A stretch of 64,000 bases of DNA from Pedobacter ureilyticus. GTDB taxonomy: Bacteria; Bacteroidota; Bacteroidia; Sphingobacteriales; Sphingobacteriaceae. The stretch spans positions 1 through 64,000 of the forward strand of contig NZ_SSHJ01000006.1 of the NCBI RefSeq assembly GCF_005925345.1, read 5' to 3'. Below, in pieces: positions 44,361 to 53,728 of the stretch. A program made the position numbers and the translations under genes. The notes under the pieces are model-generated. The model made no database searches, was not told the DNA's origin, and saw only the letters and a program-made list of their open reading frames with translations. Positions within the stretch are counted from its first letter, which is position 1, and each line of letters starts with the position of its first letter.

Positions 44361-46178
44361 TTATTTCTTTCCTTTATCTATCGCTCTATTAACCACATCT
44401 TGTATACGCGGCCTAATGTTTAGCCTACCCAACATTTCGCTTACCGTTGGATGAACCCTATTGGTTAAGATAATGTAAATCATGTTGCGTGATGGGTCTG
44501 TCCAAACGCCAATACCAGTATAGCCAGTATGTCCATAAGTTTCTGGAGAGGCCAATTCTGAAGGGTATTTTTTAGTTAAATCTGGGTCATACCTATCAAA
44601 GCCTAATCCTCTACGGCTAACGTTAGATTGTTTGCTAGTGAACATTTGTACCGTTTGCGGTGTAAAATATTGTTCACCACCATAGGTACCCTTATTTAAC
44701 AACATTTGATTGTAAATAGCCAGGTCGTTTGCGCTACCAAACAAACCAGCGTGGCCCGCAACCCCACCTTTTAAAGCAGCACCTTGATCATGCACATACC
44801 CTTCTAACAAAGTTTTTCTAAATACCTTATCGTCTTCTGTTGGCACAATCCTATCTTTAGTAAATCTATTTCTAGGTAAGTAGCCTGCAGTTTGCATACC
44901 CAAAGGTTTGTAAAATTGCTCTTGCACATATTGGTCTTCGGGCATTTCCGAAATGTGCTCTACAATATCCTGCATTACATACATACTGATATCACTATAA
45001 ACATAGCTACCTCGCGTTTTTATAGGCGAATTCAGCATTTTAGGCCACATAAAATCGTTAAAAAAATCTTTTTTGATGTAATAGTTATCGGCCACTTTAG
45101 TAGGATAAGCTGCAGAAGAGTCTCTACTATAATCGCCTTCTTTAACGTAATTATGAAATGGAATGTATGGAATAAATCCTGCTTGGTGCAACATCACCTC
45201 TCTCACATTAATCTTATTCATGGGTGTATTGCGAGCTTTTGCAATGTAATAACCAACATTGGTATCCAATTTTAATTTCTGCTGTTCTACTAGGCGCATT
45301 ACACTAGGCGTGGTTGCGGTAGTTTTGGTAACAGAAGCCAAATCAAAAATATCAGTAACCTTATCGGCCTGTACATTGTCGTAGGTGTGGTAACCAAATG
45401 CTTTGTTGTAAATTACCTTACCATCTTTAGCCACTAAAACCACCATTCCAGGCGAAGCTTTTTTAGCAATACCTTCGGCAACGATAGCATCAATTTCTTT
45501 CAAATCGTTACTGTTTACATCTGCATCCTCTGGCACGGTATATTTTAGCCGAGTGGCATTGGTGAGGTAACCAGTGCCCTTAACGTACTTGGTAGAGTAG
45601 TTTTTGGTCAGCATTTGCTTTGCGGCAATACCTCCAAAAATAAACTGTGGAACTACCAATGCAGCTTCTTCGTTATCTTCGGCACTCCAAACCAATGGCG
45701 CATTAATCTGATCAAACGAACTTAAAGCGCTACCTTCTCCAAAAAGTGCTACAATCACCTCCTTATTTCTAGCTAAACTTTCAATAAAGTTGATGTACTT
45801 TCCATTTCTGGCCATTTCGCTAGTTAATGCTACAACTACTGTGCTATAAAATTTAACGTCATCTTCTAAATCGTTAAGTGTAGTAGAATCGGCATATTTT
45901 GCAGCATTTAAACTTAAAACCTGAGCATATTTGTTTAATAAACTATCAAAACCTATTTGGTTGCTGTACCCTAAATCAATAGAAACAAAACGTCTATCTG
46001 CCAAACCTACTACTGGAATTAACTTTTTATAGTTATTGAGCAGCACGGTGCTCTTTACTACCTGGCTAATTTTATTTAACCGACTTTGGTTTTGTTTATG
46101 ATCTTGAGCACAAGCGGTAACTGTAATTACAGCAGTTAAACAAATGGCAAATATGCCCGACAGACTATTTTTCTTCAT
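44361..46178 (-). CDS. Beta-lactamase-family lipoprotein with GH3 C-terminal-like domain
   Basis: A 605-residue lipoprotein (start ATG 46178; the ATG 15 bases upstream is also possible). The lipobox Cys is residue 23 in VITVTAC. Residues about 45-195 resemble the C-terminal alpha/beta domain of GH3 glycosidases (NNYKKLIPVVGLADRRFVSI, then VVPQFIFGGIAAKQML). The beta-lactamase domain follows, with SxxK motif S282-x-x-K285 in DLASVTKTT, YSDIS for the YxN motif and HTG near the end. In related Bacteroidota proteins of about 1000 residues a full GH3 catalytic domain precedes this; here it is absent. Overlaps the upstream amidohydrolase gene. Confidence 0.82.
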   Translation of the reverse strand: MKKNSLSGIFAICLTAVITVTACAQDHKQNQSRLNKISQVVKSTVLLNNYKKLIPVVGLADRRFVSIDLGYSNQIGFDSLLNKYAQVLSLNAAKYADSTTLNDLEDDVKFYSTVVVALTSEMARNGKYINFIESLARNKEVIVALFGEGSALSSFDQINAPLVWSAEDNEEAALVVPQFIFGGIAAKQMLTKNYSTKYVKGTGYLTNATRLKYTVPEDADVNSNDLKEIDAIVAEGIAKKASPGMVVLVAKDGKVIYNKAFGYHTYDNVQADKVTDIFDLASVTKTTATTPSVMRLVEQQKLKLDTNVGYYIAKARNTPMNKINVREVMLHQAGFIPYIPFHNYVKEGDYSRDSSAAYPTKVADNYYIKKDFFNDFMWPKMLNSPIKTRGSYVYSDISMYVMQDIVEHISEMPEDQYVQEQFYKPLGMQTAGYLPRNRFTKDRIVPTEDDKVFRKTLLEGYVHDQGAALKGGVAGHAGLFGSANDLAIYNQMLLNKGTYGGEQYFTPQTVQMFTSKQSNVSRRGLGFDRYDPDLTKKYPSELASPETYGHTGYTGIGVWTDPSRNMIYIILTNRVHPTVSEMLGRLNIRPRIQDVVNRAIDKGKK

Positions 46179-47802
46179 AAACTTTTTCTCCATTAACGTA
46201 GGTTCTAATTACTTTATTCTCTAAAATTTGTTTTGCGTTAGCTTTCATTATATCGTTTTGCATTAAAACAAAGTCGGCTAATTTACCAACTTCTAGGCTT
46301 CCTTTCTCTTTTTCTTCAAAGTTAGATTTAGCGGCCCAAATGGTCATTCCTTTTAAGGTTTCTTGGGCGGTTAGCGCATTTTCTGGCTGAAACCCTCCTT
46401 TCGGGTAATCGTGTATGTCTTTTCTAGCTGTTGCCGCATAAAAAGTGAGCATTGGATTAATCTGCTCTACCGGAAAATCCGTTCCTAAAGGTAACCAACC
46501 ATTTTGCTGTAACAATTGTTTGTAGGCATAAGCACCTTTTACCCTGTCTTTACCTAATCGATCTTGCGCCCAGTACATATCTGAAGTAGCGTGGGTTGGC
46601 TGTACCGAAGGCACCACTTTAGCGGCTCCAAACCAATTAAAATCTTGTTGATTTACTACCTGCGCATGTTCTATGCGCCATCGTTTATCGTTATCCTTTG
46701 GTAGAATATTGTTATAGATTTTTAAAATAGCACGATTAGCCGAGTCGCCAATGGCATGGGTGCACATTTGAAAGTCGTTTTCATAGATTTTTTTGGCTAT
46801 CTGCTCAAAGTGCTTCAAATCACTTAGTAAAAAACCTTTCTTATTAGGCATATCACTATAGGGATGCAGCAAACAAGCACCCCTTGAGCCTAATGCCCCA
46901 TCGGCATAAACTTTAAATCCCCTAACGTTTAGTCTGTCTGTTTTAATCTTACCTCTTTTAATTAGGTAGTCGTAGTTTTTATCCGCATCAGAAAGCATCA
47001 CGTACAATCTCATTTTCAGGGCACCTTCGCTTTGCAGTTGCTCAATGCCCTCTAGGGCTGTATAATCTAAACCACAATCGTCAATAGTGGTAAGGCCTAC
47101 CGCAAAGCAATTCTGCTGCGCCTGTAGCAAAAGCTCTTTCATCTTTTGTTTTGTTAAATCAGGGATTTTAGCACTTACCAAGTTAATAGCATTATCTATC
47201 AGCATTCCAGTAGGTTCACCGCCAATTTCAACAATATCACCACCTGTTAGCTCATAAGATTTAGTAATATTTGCCGCATCTAACGCTTTTTGGTTGGCTA
47301 TAGCAGCATGACCATCTATACGGTGCAGTAAAACTGGTCTGTCTGGAAATAGCTGATCTAGTTTTTCTTTAGTGGGGAATTGTTTATTTGGCCAATCGTT
47401 TTGGTCCCAACCTCTACCAATTAACCAGCCCTCTGGTTGGCTTCTGGCAAACGCTTGTAATTTAGTCAATACCTCATCCCAAGATTTGGTAGCTGCTAAA
47501 TTGGCATTATTTAAACTTTCTGCATAGCCAAAAAAATGTGCATGGGCATCAATAAATCCCGGGTAAACAGCTTTGCCCTCAGCATCTACTTCTTCGTTGG
47601 CCGCGTAAGCCTTTCTAATTTCTTCAGATTTACCTACGGCCAAGATCTTTCCATCTTTAATGGCCATTGCTTCTACTATATCAAAAGCCTCATTTACGGT
47701 ATAGATCTGGGCATTATAAATTACCAAATCAGCTTTTTTACCAGAACATGCCGTAAATAGAACAATAAATGCAAAGCATACCAGAATATTAAACTTCTTC
47801 AT
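46165..47802 (-). CDS. Amidohydrolase-family lipoprotein (YtcJ-like)
   Basis: A 545-residue protein. The start is MKKFNILVCFAFIVLFTAC (47802), which gives a lipoprotein signal; the frame opens earlier at 47883 but without a signal. The amidohydrolase_3 pattern includes VYPGFIDAHAHFFGYAE, the late metal motif CTHAIGDSANRAIL and the final LGTDFPVEQINPM then GSLEVGKLADFVLM. Members hydrolyse cyclic amides or formamides; the substrate is unknown. Its 3' end overlaps the beta-lactamase-family gene, so they are co-translated. Confidence 0.92.
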   Translation of the reverse strand: MKKFNILVCFAFIVLFTACSGKKADLVIYNAQIYTVNEAFDIVEAMAIKDGKILAVGKSEEIRKAYAANEEVDAEGKAVYPGFIDAHAHFFGYAESLNNANLAATKSWDEVLTKLQAFARSQPEGWLIGRGWDQNDWPNKQFPTKEKLDQLFPDRPVLLHRIDGHAAIANQKALDAANITKSYELTGGDIVEIGGEPTGMLIDNAINLVSAKIPDLTKQKMKELLLQAQQNCFAVGLTTIDDCGLDYTALEGIEQLQSEGALKMRLYVMLSDADKNYDYLIKRGKIKTDRLNVRGFKVYADGALGSRGACLLHPYSDMPNKKGFLLSDLKHFEQIAKKIYENDFQMCTHAIGDSANRAILKIYNNILPKDNDKRWRIEHAQVVNQQDFNWFGAAKVVPSVQPTHATSDMYWAQDRLGKDRVKGAYAYKQLLQQNGWLPLGTDFPVEQINPMLTFYAATARKDIHDYPKGGFQPENALTAQETLKGMTIWAAKSNFEEKEKGSLEVGKLADFVLMQNDIMKANAKQILENKVIRTYVNGEKVYEEK

Positions 47803-48089
47803 ACGTGTGTTATTTTCAGTTTTAAAGATAGGAAGTTTAGGAAAAGAAAACCCACTTTTACTTTTGATGGGGAAAAAAATCAACAGTTTTTCGGATAAAA
47901 AGGCAAAAACCTTAATTTAACGACTATCCAAAACATGGCACGATTTTTCTAAAAGGCGTAATTACACCTATTATTGAGTCTACGTAATTTTGGACCCTAT
48001 ATTTGCATATCAAAAACAGCTACATCTACCTATTTAAAACAACTTAACACCAAGGATTAAGTTGTTTGCTGTTAATCACTTAAAAATAA

Positions 48090-48584
48090 CTAGAGGGAAC
48101 CAGCCAAGCGGTCTTCTACAAAGACAAATGGAAGCAAACTCCTTACGCCACTTACTTTAATAATTTGTCCGTTTAAACAATAAAAAATTACGGCAATTGG
48201 CGATTTTTGTTTTTGTTCAAACTCGGCCATTACTTGTAAGCATGCTCCACAAGAGGTTACTGGTTTTTTGATATCGAAGTTTTCTGTATGAGCAGTAATA
48301 GCCATAGTGGTTACCACGGCGAATGGCTTAGCAGACCCTATTGAAAAAAGAGCCACTCGCTCTGCACATAATCCAGATGGATAAGCCACATTTTCTTGAT
48401 TGCTACCCAAGATAACTTCTCCATCGGCAAGCTGAATTGCCGTACCTACTTTAAATTTAGAATACGGTGAGTACGAAGTTTTTAAAGCTTCTTCTGCTTT
48501 AATGCACAGCGCCCTGTCTTGGGCAGAAAGTTCATTTATATGCTCGTAAGTTTCGTATGAAATTTTAAAATCGATTACATTCAT
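48090..48584 (-). CDS. cdd: Cytidine deaminase
   Basis: A 164-residue enzyme. The zinc site is CAERVALF (Cys and catalytic Glu) with the second pair in SCGACLQV. The N-terminal YSPYSKFKVGTAIQL and NQENVAYPSGLCAERV match homotetrameric CDA. It converts cytidine and deoxycytidine to uridine forms in pyrimidine salvage. The length is a little above the usual 130-140 residues because of an extra N-terminal helix. It is monocistronic. Confidence 0.95.
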   Translation of the reverse strand: MNVIDFKISYETYEHINELSAQDRALCIKAEEALKTSYSPYSKFKVGTAIQLADGEVILGSNQENVAYPSGLCAERVALFSIGSAKPFAVVTTMAITAHTENFDIKKPVTSCGACLQVMAEFEQKQKSPIAVIFYCLNGQIIKVSGVRSLLPFVFVEDRLAGSL

Positions 48585-48736
48585 AAATTAAACATACAAA
48601 TTAGAATTAATAAAAAAGTAGAATAAGGCCATATCTAAGCAGTTTTCTTAAAACTTTATTAATTATTTTTTGTTCCTCATTCTATAAGTAAACTATCTTA
48701 TAATTATTTAAATTACCATCAAAAGATTAATCTCAC

Positions 48737-51700
48737 TTGAACAAATATTTTAAAAAAGGGCTTAAAATCATCTTATGTATTATCGCCAGTATCATTTTAC
48801 TGGTGGTACTGGTGGCACTATCTCTAAATATTCCTGCGGTACAAAACTTTGTAAAAGATAAAGCCATCAGTTACCTGAAAAACAAAACCAAAACCGAGGT
48901 AAGTTTAGAAAGCATTAAAATCGCTTTACCGAAAGATGTAGTATTAAATAAATTCTATATCGAAGACTTAAATAAAGACACTTTATTATATGCCGAAAAA
49001 CTACAAGTAGACATCAGTTTGTTTAAGCTATTAAAAAACACTGTTGAAATTAATTATATTGATTTAAAAGGCATAAGGGCTAATGTTAAGCGTGTAAACC
49101 CAGATACCACATTTAACTTTTCTTTCTTGGTAGATGCCTTTGCAAGCGACCAGAAAAAGCCCGAAGAAGAAGTTACAAAAGACACCACCTCAGCCTTAAA
49201 ATTCTCTGTAGATAAGGTTCGTTTTGAGGATATTGGCCTTACCTATCGTGATGATGTGGCAGGAAATAACGTAAAGTTTTATTTGGGAAAGCTAGAAACG
49301 AACATCAAAGATTTTGACTTAGCGAACCAAAAGTATGTAATTAAGAACTTCGTTGTAGACAATACGAGTTTGCTTTATCTACAACAGAAACCACTTACGC
49401 AACTAGTGCAGCATATCACAAACAGTGTTGATAGTACGCAAAAAGAAGTAGGTAAACTGCCAACGATAGAAGTGCAAAAATTTGAGTTCAACAAGGTTAA
49501 AGTTAATTACGATGACCAATTGACGACAACCAATGCCATTGCCAATGTAGACAAACTGCATTTTAAAAACTTGATAGTTGATTTAACTAACGGGATTTAT
49601 ACTACAGACAATGCAGAATTAGCTAATTCATTTATCAAGTTTGCTTTTAAACCGGCACCGGCAAATGATTTGGATAATGTAAAAGATACTGTTGTTGCCG
49701 AACAGTCTTCGTTGGCGCTGGCTATTAAGAAAATTAATTTGACTAACAACCAAGTTTTGTTTGATAACCTCGGCGCAAAGCCACTTAAAAAGGGTATTGA
49801 TTTTAACCACTTGAACATCAAGGGCCTGAACCTGGGAGCCGAAGAACTGAATTACAGCGACAAAGGCGTTACTGCAAAAGTTAAGAATGGCTCTATGAGC
49901 GATAAAAGCGGTTTTGTGTTGAACACTTTGAGGGGTAATGCCATCTACAACGATAAGCAGATTAAACTCACTGATTTTGTGCTAAAAACACCTTATACCA
50001 GCATCGAAAACGAAACCGATTTAACTTTTACTTCGTTAGATGATTTGACCAAAAATCCGGAACGTGTAAAATTGGCCATTAATTTAAAAAATACTACCAT
50101 TGGATTAAAGGATGCCACTTTCTTTAGCGATGCCTTACCCTCGCAATACGCTGACCAAAAGATAAAAATTGAAGCTAAAGTAGATGGCTATTTAAATCGT
50201 TTAAACATCCCTAAACTGCAAATCAGCGGTCTTAAAAACACACAAATTGATATTAGCGGTAAAGCAAATAATGTGACAGATGTAAACAAAGCTTTTCTGG
50301 ATCTGAACATCAAAAAAGTTTACCTTACTAAGGGCGATATCTTAGCTGTTGCACCTAAGAATACCATACCAGCTAGTATTGAATTGCCAAACGTAATTGA
50401 TGCCAATGGTAAATTTAAAGGATCGATGACTGATTTTACGACTAATTTGAATGTAAAATCGGATATGGGTTCTGCAGTTTTAACCGCAAATATGAAGGGG
50501 CCAAAAGGCAATGAAAAGTACAAAGCAGCTATTAACCTAATTAATTTCAACGTAGGTAAATTAATTAAACAACAACCTACTTTAGGAAGAGTTTCGGCAA
50601 AAGCAGATGTGGCTGGCATTGGCTTAGATGCTAAAAAAATAAATGCAAAATTTAATGCAACGGTGTTAAGTGCTTACTATAATAAATACAATTATCGCAA
50701 CCTTAAATTATCGGGTAATTATGCTAATCAAAAAGTGGCTATTAAAGGCAACATGCCAGATAGTAACGTTAATTTTGATTTGACAGCCAGCGCTGATTTA
50801 GCAGGAAAATATCCAGCGGTAAAAGCAAATTTGGCTCTTAAACAAGTTGACTTGCAGAAACTAAATTTTAGCACCACCGAGCTTAAGCTTGCCGGAAACA
50901 TTAAGGCTAATATTAAAACTGCGGATGTGGACTATCTAAATGGCGATGTATTTGCCACTGGCCTGCAGTTAGTGAAAGAGGGCAAGAAATTTAATGTAGA
51001 CACCATCCAGCTTAATGCAGTTTCTACTGCTACAGAAAATAAACTGGTGTTAAAATCGGAGTTAATTAGTGCCAACGTAGATGGAAAGTATCAGTTAAGC
51101 AAAGTGGGAAATGCCCTCATCAATCAAATCAACAAGTACTACGCTTTTGGCGAAGTTACCAAGGTACCACCGCAGCGCATCCGTTTTACGGCAAACATTT
51201 ACAACCCTAAGTTTTTGCAAGATTTTGTGCCGGCGTTAACCACTTTTGCACCCTCAAGAATTAATGGTTTAATTGATACCGAAAAAGACAGTTTACTGAT
51301 GAATGCTGTTTTCCCAAAGGTGACTTACAACGGCATAAATTTAGACAGCATTAAGTTAAATATCGGCAACGAAGCCCAAAAACTAGATTATAGGTTATTG
51401 GTAAATAGCATTCAAAATACTTCAATCACCTTATTCAACACCGAAATTTCGGGCTCGGCAGCCAACAACAAATTAGATCTAAACGTTTTCTTACGCGATA
51501 GGCAACGTAAGGACAAATACGTTATCGCTGGTATTTTTCAATCTATAAACAAAGATTTCCGTTTCAATTTAGACCCAGATAAATTGTTGTTAGATTACGA
51601 AAAATGGACGGTAGCACCAGAAAATTATATTCAATTCGGAAATTCTGGAATTTTGGCTCATCAATTCAACATTAGTCAGGGATCGCAGCTATTGCGTATC

Positions 51701-53728
51701 AATAGTACTTCTGACGAACCCAATTCACCATTAAAAGTAGAGTTTAAGGATTTCCAAATAGAAACTTTAATGAAATTTGCGGAAACCGATACCGCTTTGG
51801 TTGGTGGTGCAATTAACGGAACGGTAGATGTAAAAGACTTGGTTTCGACACCAAAATTTGAAGCCAATCTAGCTATCAATAAATTGCGTTACCAAAAAGA
51901 CGAATTAGGCGACTTAAAAGCAGTTGTAAATAACAATACAGAAAACGCTTTTGAAGTTGATGTAAGTTTGAAAGGCATACACGAACTCTCTGCTAAAGGT
52001 TTTTATTACACTGCCCCCCAAAGCAATTTAGACCTAAGCGTAAATATCGATAAAATCGATTTAACGCAAATAGAAAGTGTAAGCGCTGGCCAAATTAAAG
52101 AAGGTAAAGGAACAATATCTGGAGCTTTTACCGTAAAAGGCGAATTAACGAAACCTCAAATATTAGGCGCTCTGAAGTTTAACGATGCCGGAATGCGAAT
52201 TGCCTACATCAACTCTTATTTTACCATGCCAACGCAAGAAATTGCATTTAACAACCAAGGCATTCGCTTCAATAATTTTACATTGGTAGACTCGTTAGGC
52301 AAAAAAGCTACAGTAAACGGTACAATTAACACCAGCGACTTTAGCAATGTAGGTTTTGGTTTAGATATCAGAACCAACAATTTTAGGGTAATGAACTCTA
52401 CTGCCGAAGATAATGACATGATTTACGGAACCGTGTATTTAAGCAGTAATATTCGTGTGCGAGGCGATTTAAATCAGCCCGATGTGAACATGAGCGTAAC
52501 GATAGAAAAAGGAACTAAATTCTACTACGCCATGCCGGTAGATGATCCATCGGTGATTGAACAAGAAGGTATTGTACAGTTTATAGACGCAGATGCACCA
52601 CCATTTAACGGGCAAAAAGATTTGAAGGCGGATAGCATCAGCAAATCGCCAATTAAGGGAATTAATTTAGTGGCCGATATCAACGTTAATCCAGAAGCGG
52701 AGCTAAATGTAGTAGTAGACCCAGCCAACGGCGATATGCTAACCATTAAAGGCGATGCAGATTTGAATGCTACTATGGACCCTAGTGGAAAAATTAGCAT
52801 GACTGGGCGATACGAAGTGGTAGATGGTTCTTACAATCTTTCTGTAGGGCCTCTAGGTAAAAAACCATTTAAATTAGTTAAAGGAAGTACGCTAACATGG
52901 ACCGGAGAACCAACCGAAGCCAACGTAAACCTAACGGCACTTTATGAAGTTAATGCAGCACCGATAGATTTGCTTAACACTCCCGACGACCCGACCACTA
53001 AAACTAAACTTCCTTTTCAAGTGTATTTGTACATGAAAGGAGAGTTGCTAAAACCTATCATTTCGTTTAAAATTGATTTGCCAGAAAACGAGAGAGGTAC
53101 TGCAGTTGGCAGCCAAGCCTACACCAAACTACAAATCGTAAATAGAGACGAAAACGAATTGAACAAGCAAGTGTTTGCCTTATTGGCACTCAATAGATTT
53201 ATCGCCAACAACCCGTTCCAAAGTTTAGCTGGCGGTGGTGGTGGTGTTTCTACCCTTGCCCGCTCAAGTGTGAGTAAATTACTAACCGAGCAGTTAAATA
53301 ATTTGGCATCTGATTTGGTACAAGGCGTAGACTTAAACTTTGGTGTAAATTCATCAGAAGATTACTCTACAGGCAGTTTAGAACAAAAAACAGACCTAGA
53401 ATTTGGTATCTCTAAGAAATTACTGAACGACAGATTAACTGTAACTGTTGGTAGTTCGTTTGCTTTAGAAGGTCCACAGCAGGCTAACCAAAATGCAACT
53501 AACATAGCCGATAATGTAAACATAGAATATGCGCTTTCTAGGGATGGGCGCTACCGATTACGGGCTTACAGACGTAACCAAACCGAAAGTGTGGTAGAAG
53601 GTCAAATTATTGAAACAGGGCTAGGTTTTAGCTTAGTAGTTGATTATAACAGGTTTAAAGAAATATTTCAAAAACGTAGAAAAAGAAACAATGTTGAGCA
53701 AAGACCAAAAAATGAGAAAACTAATTAA
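48737..53728 (+). CDS. tamB: TamB-like translocation and assembly module protein
   Basis: A 1663-residue protein with a TTG start; an N-terminal membrane anchor (LKIILCIIASIILLVVLVALSL, residues about 9-30) is followed by a very long beta-strand-rich region of repeated AsmA/DUF490-like strands. The C-terminal domain (about 1180-1600) holds GTVYLSSNIRVRGDLNQPDV and the final YRLRAYRRNQTE. TamB bridges the inner membrane and the outer-membrane TamA/TamL. Its 3' end overlaps the next gene, a TamA-type lipoprotein, so the pair is coupled. Confidence 0.93.
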   Translation: MNKYFKKGLKIILCIIASIILLVVLVALSLNIPAVQNFVKDKAISYLKNKTKTEVSLESIKIALPKDVVLNKFYIEDLNKDTLLYAEKLQVDISLFKLLKNTVEINYIDLKGIRANVKRVNPDTTFNFSFLVDAFASDQKKPEEEVTKDTTSALKFSVDKVRFEDIGLTYRDDVAGNNVKFYLGKLETNIKDFDLANQKYVIKNFVVDNTSLLYLQQKPLTQLVQHITNSVDSTQKEVGKLPTIEVQKFEFNKVKVNYDDQLTTTNAIANVDKLHFKNLIVDLTNGIYTTDNAELANSFIKFAFKPAPANDLDNVKDTVVAEQSSLALAIKKINLTNNQVLFDNLGAKPLKKGIDFNHLNIKGLNLGAEELNYSDKGVTAKVKNGSMSDKSGFVLNTLRGNAIYNDKQIKLTDFVLKTPYTSIENETDLTFTSLDDLTKNPERVKLAINLKNTTIGLKDATFFSDALPSQYADQKIKIEAKVDGYLNRLNIPKLQISGLKNTQIDISGKANNVTDVNKAFLDLNIKKVYLTKGDILAVAPKNTIPASIELPNVIDANGKFKGSMTDFTTNLNVKSDMGSAVLTANMKGPKGNEKYKAAINLINFNVGKLIKQQPTLGRVSAKADVAGIGLDAKKINAKFNATVLSAYYNKYNYRNLKLSGNYANQKVAIKGNMPDSNVNFDLTASADLAGKYPAVKANLALKQVDLQKLNFSTTELKLAGNIKANIKTADVDYLNGDVFATGLQLVKEGKKFNVDTIQLNAVSTATENKLVLKSELISANVDGKYQLSKVGNALINQINKYYAFGEVTKVPPQRIRFTANIYNPKFLQDFVPALTTFAPSRINGLIDTEKDSLLMNAVFPKVTYNGINLDSIKLNIGNEAQKLDYRLLVNSIQNTSITLFNTEISGSAANNKLDLNVFLRDRQRKDKYVIAGIFQSINKDFRFNLDPDKLLLDYEKWTVAPENYIQFGNSGILAHQFNISQGSQLLRINSTSDEPNSPLKVEFKDFQIETLMKFAETDTALVGGAINGTVDVKDLVSTPKFEANLAINKLRYQKDELGDLKAVVNNNTENAFEVDVSLKGIHELSAKGFYYTAPQSNLDLSVNIDKIDLTQIESVSAGQIKEGKGTISGAFTVKGELTKPQILGALKFNDAGMRIAYINSYFTMPTQEIAFNNQGIRFNNFTLVDSLGKKATVNGTINTSDFSNVGFGLDIRTNNFRVMNSTAEDNDMIYGTVYLSSNIRVRGDLNQPDVNMSVTIEKGTKFYYAMPVDDPSVIEQEGIVQFIDADAPPFNGQKDLKADSISKSPIKGINLVADINVNPEAELNVVVDPANGDMLTIKGDADLNATMDPSGKISMTGRYEVVDGSYNLSVGPLGKKPFKLVKGSTLTWTGEPTEANVNLTALYEVNAAPIDLLNTPDDPTTKTKLPFQVYLYMKGELLKPIISFKIDLPENERGTAVGSQAYTKLQIVNRDENELNKQVFALLALNRFIANNPFQSLAGGGGGVSTLARSSVSKLLTEQLNNLASDLVQGVDLNFGVNSSEDYSTGSLEQKTDLEFGISKKLLNDRLTVTVGSSFALEGPQQANQNATNIADNVNIEYALSRDGRYRLRAYRRNQTESVVEGQIIETGLGFSLVVDYNRFKEIFQKRRKRNNVEQRPKNEKTN

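Noticed and set aside
49597..49821. Antisense open frames inside tamB
   Set aside because: They mirror the strong coding signal of TamB and have no start context or domain of their own.
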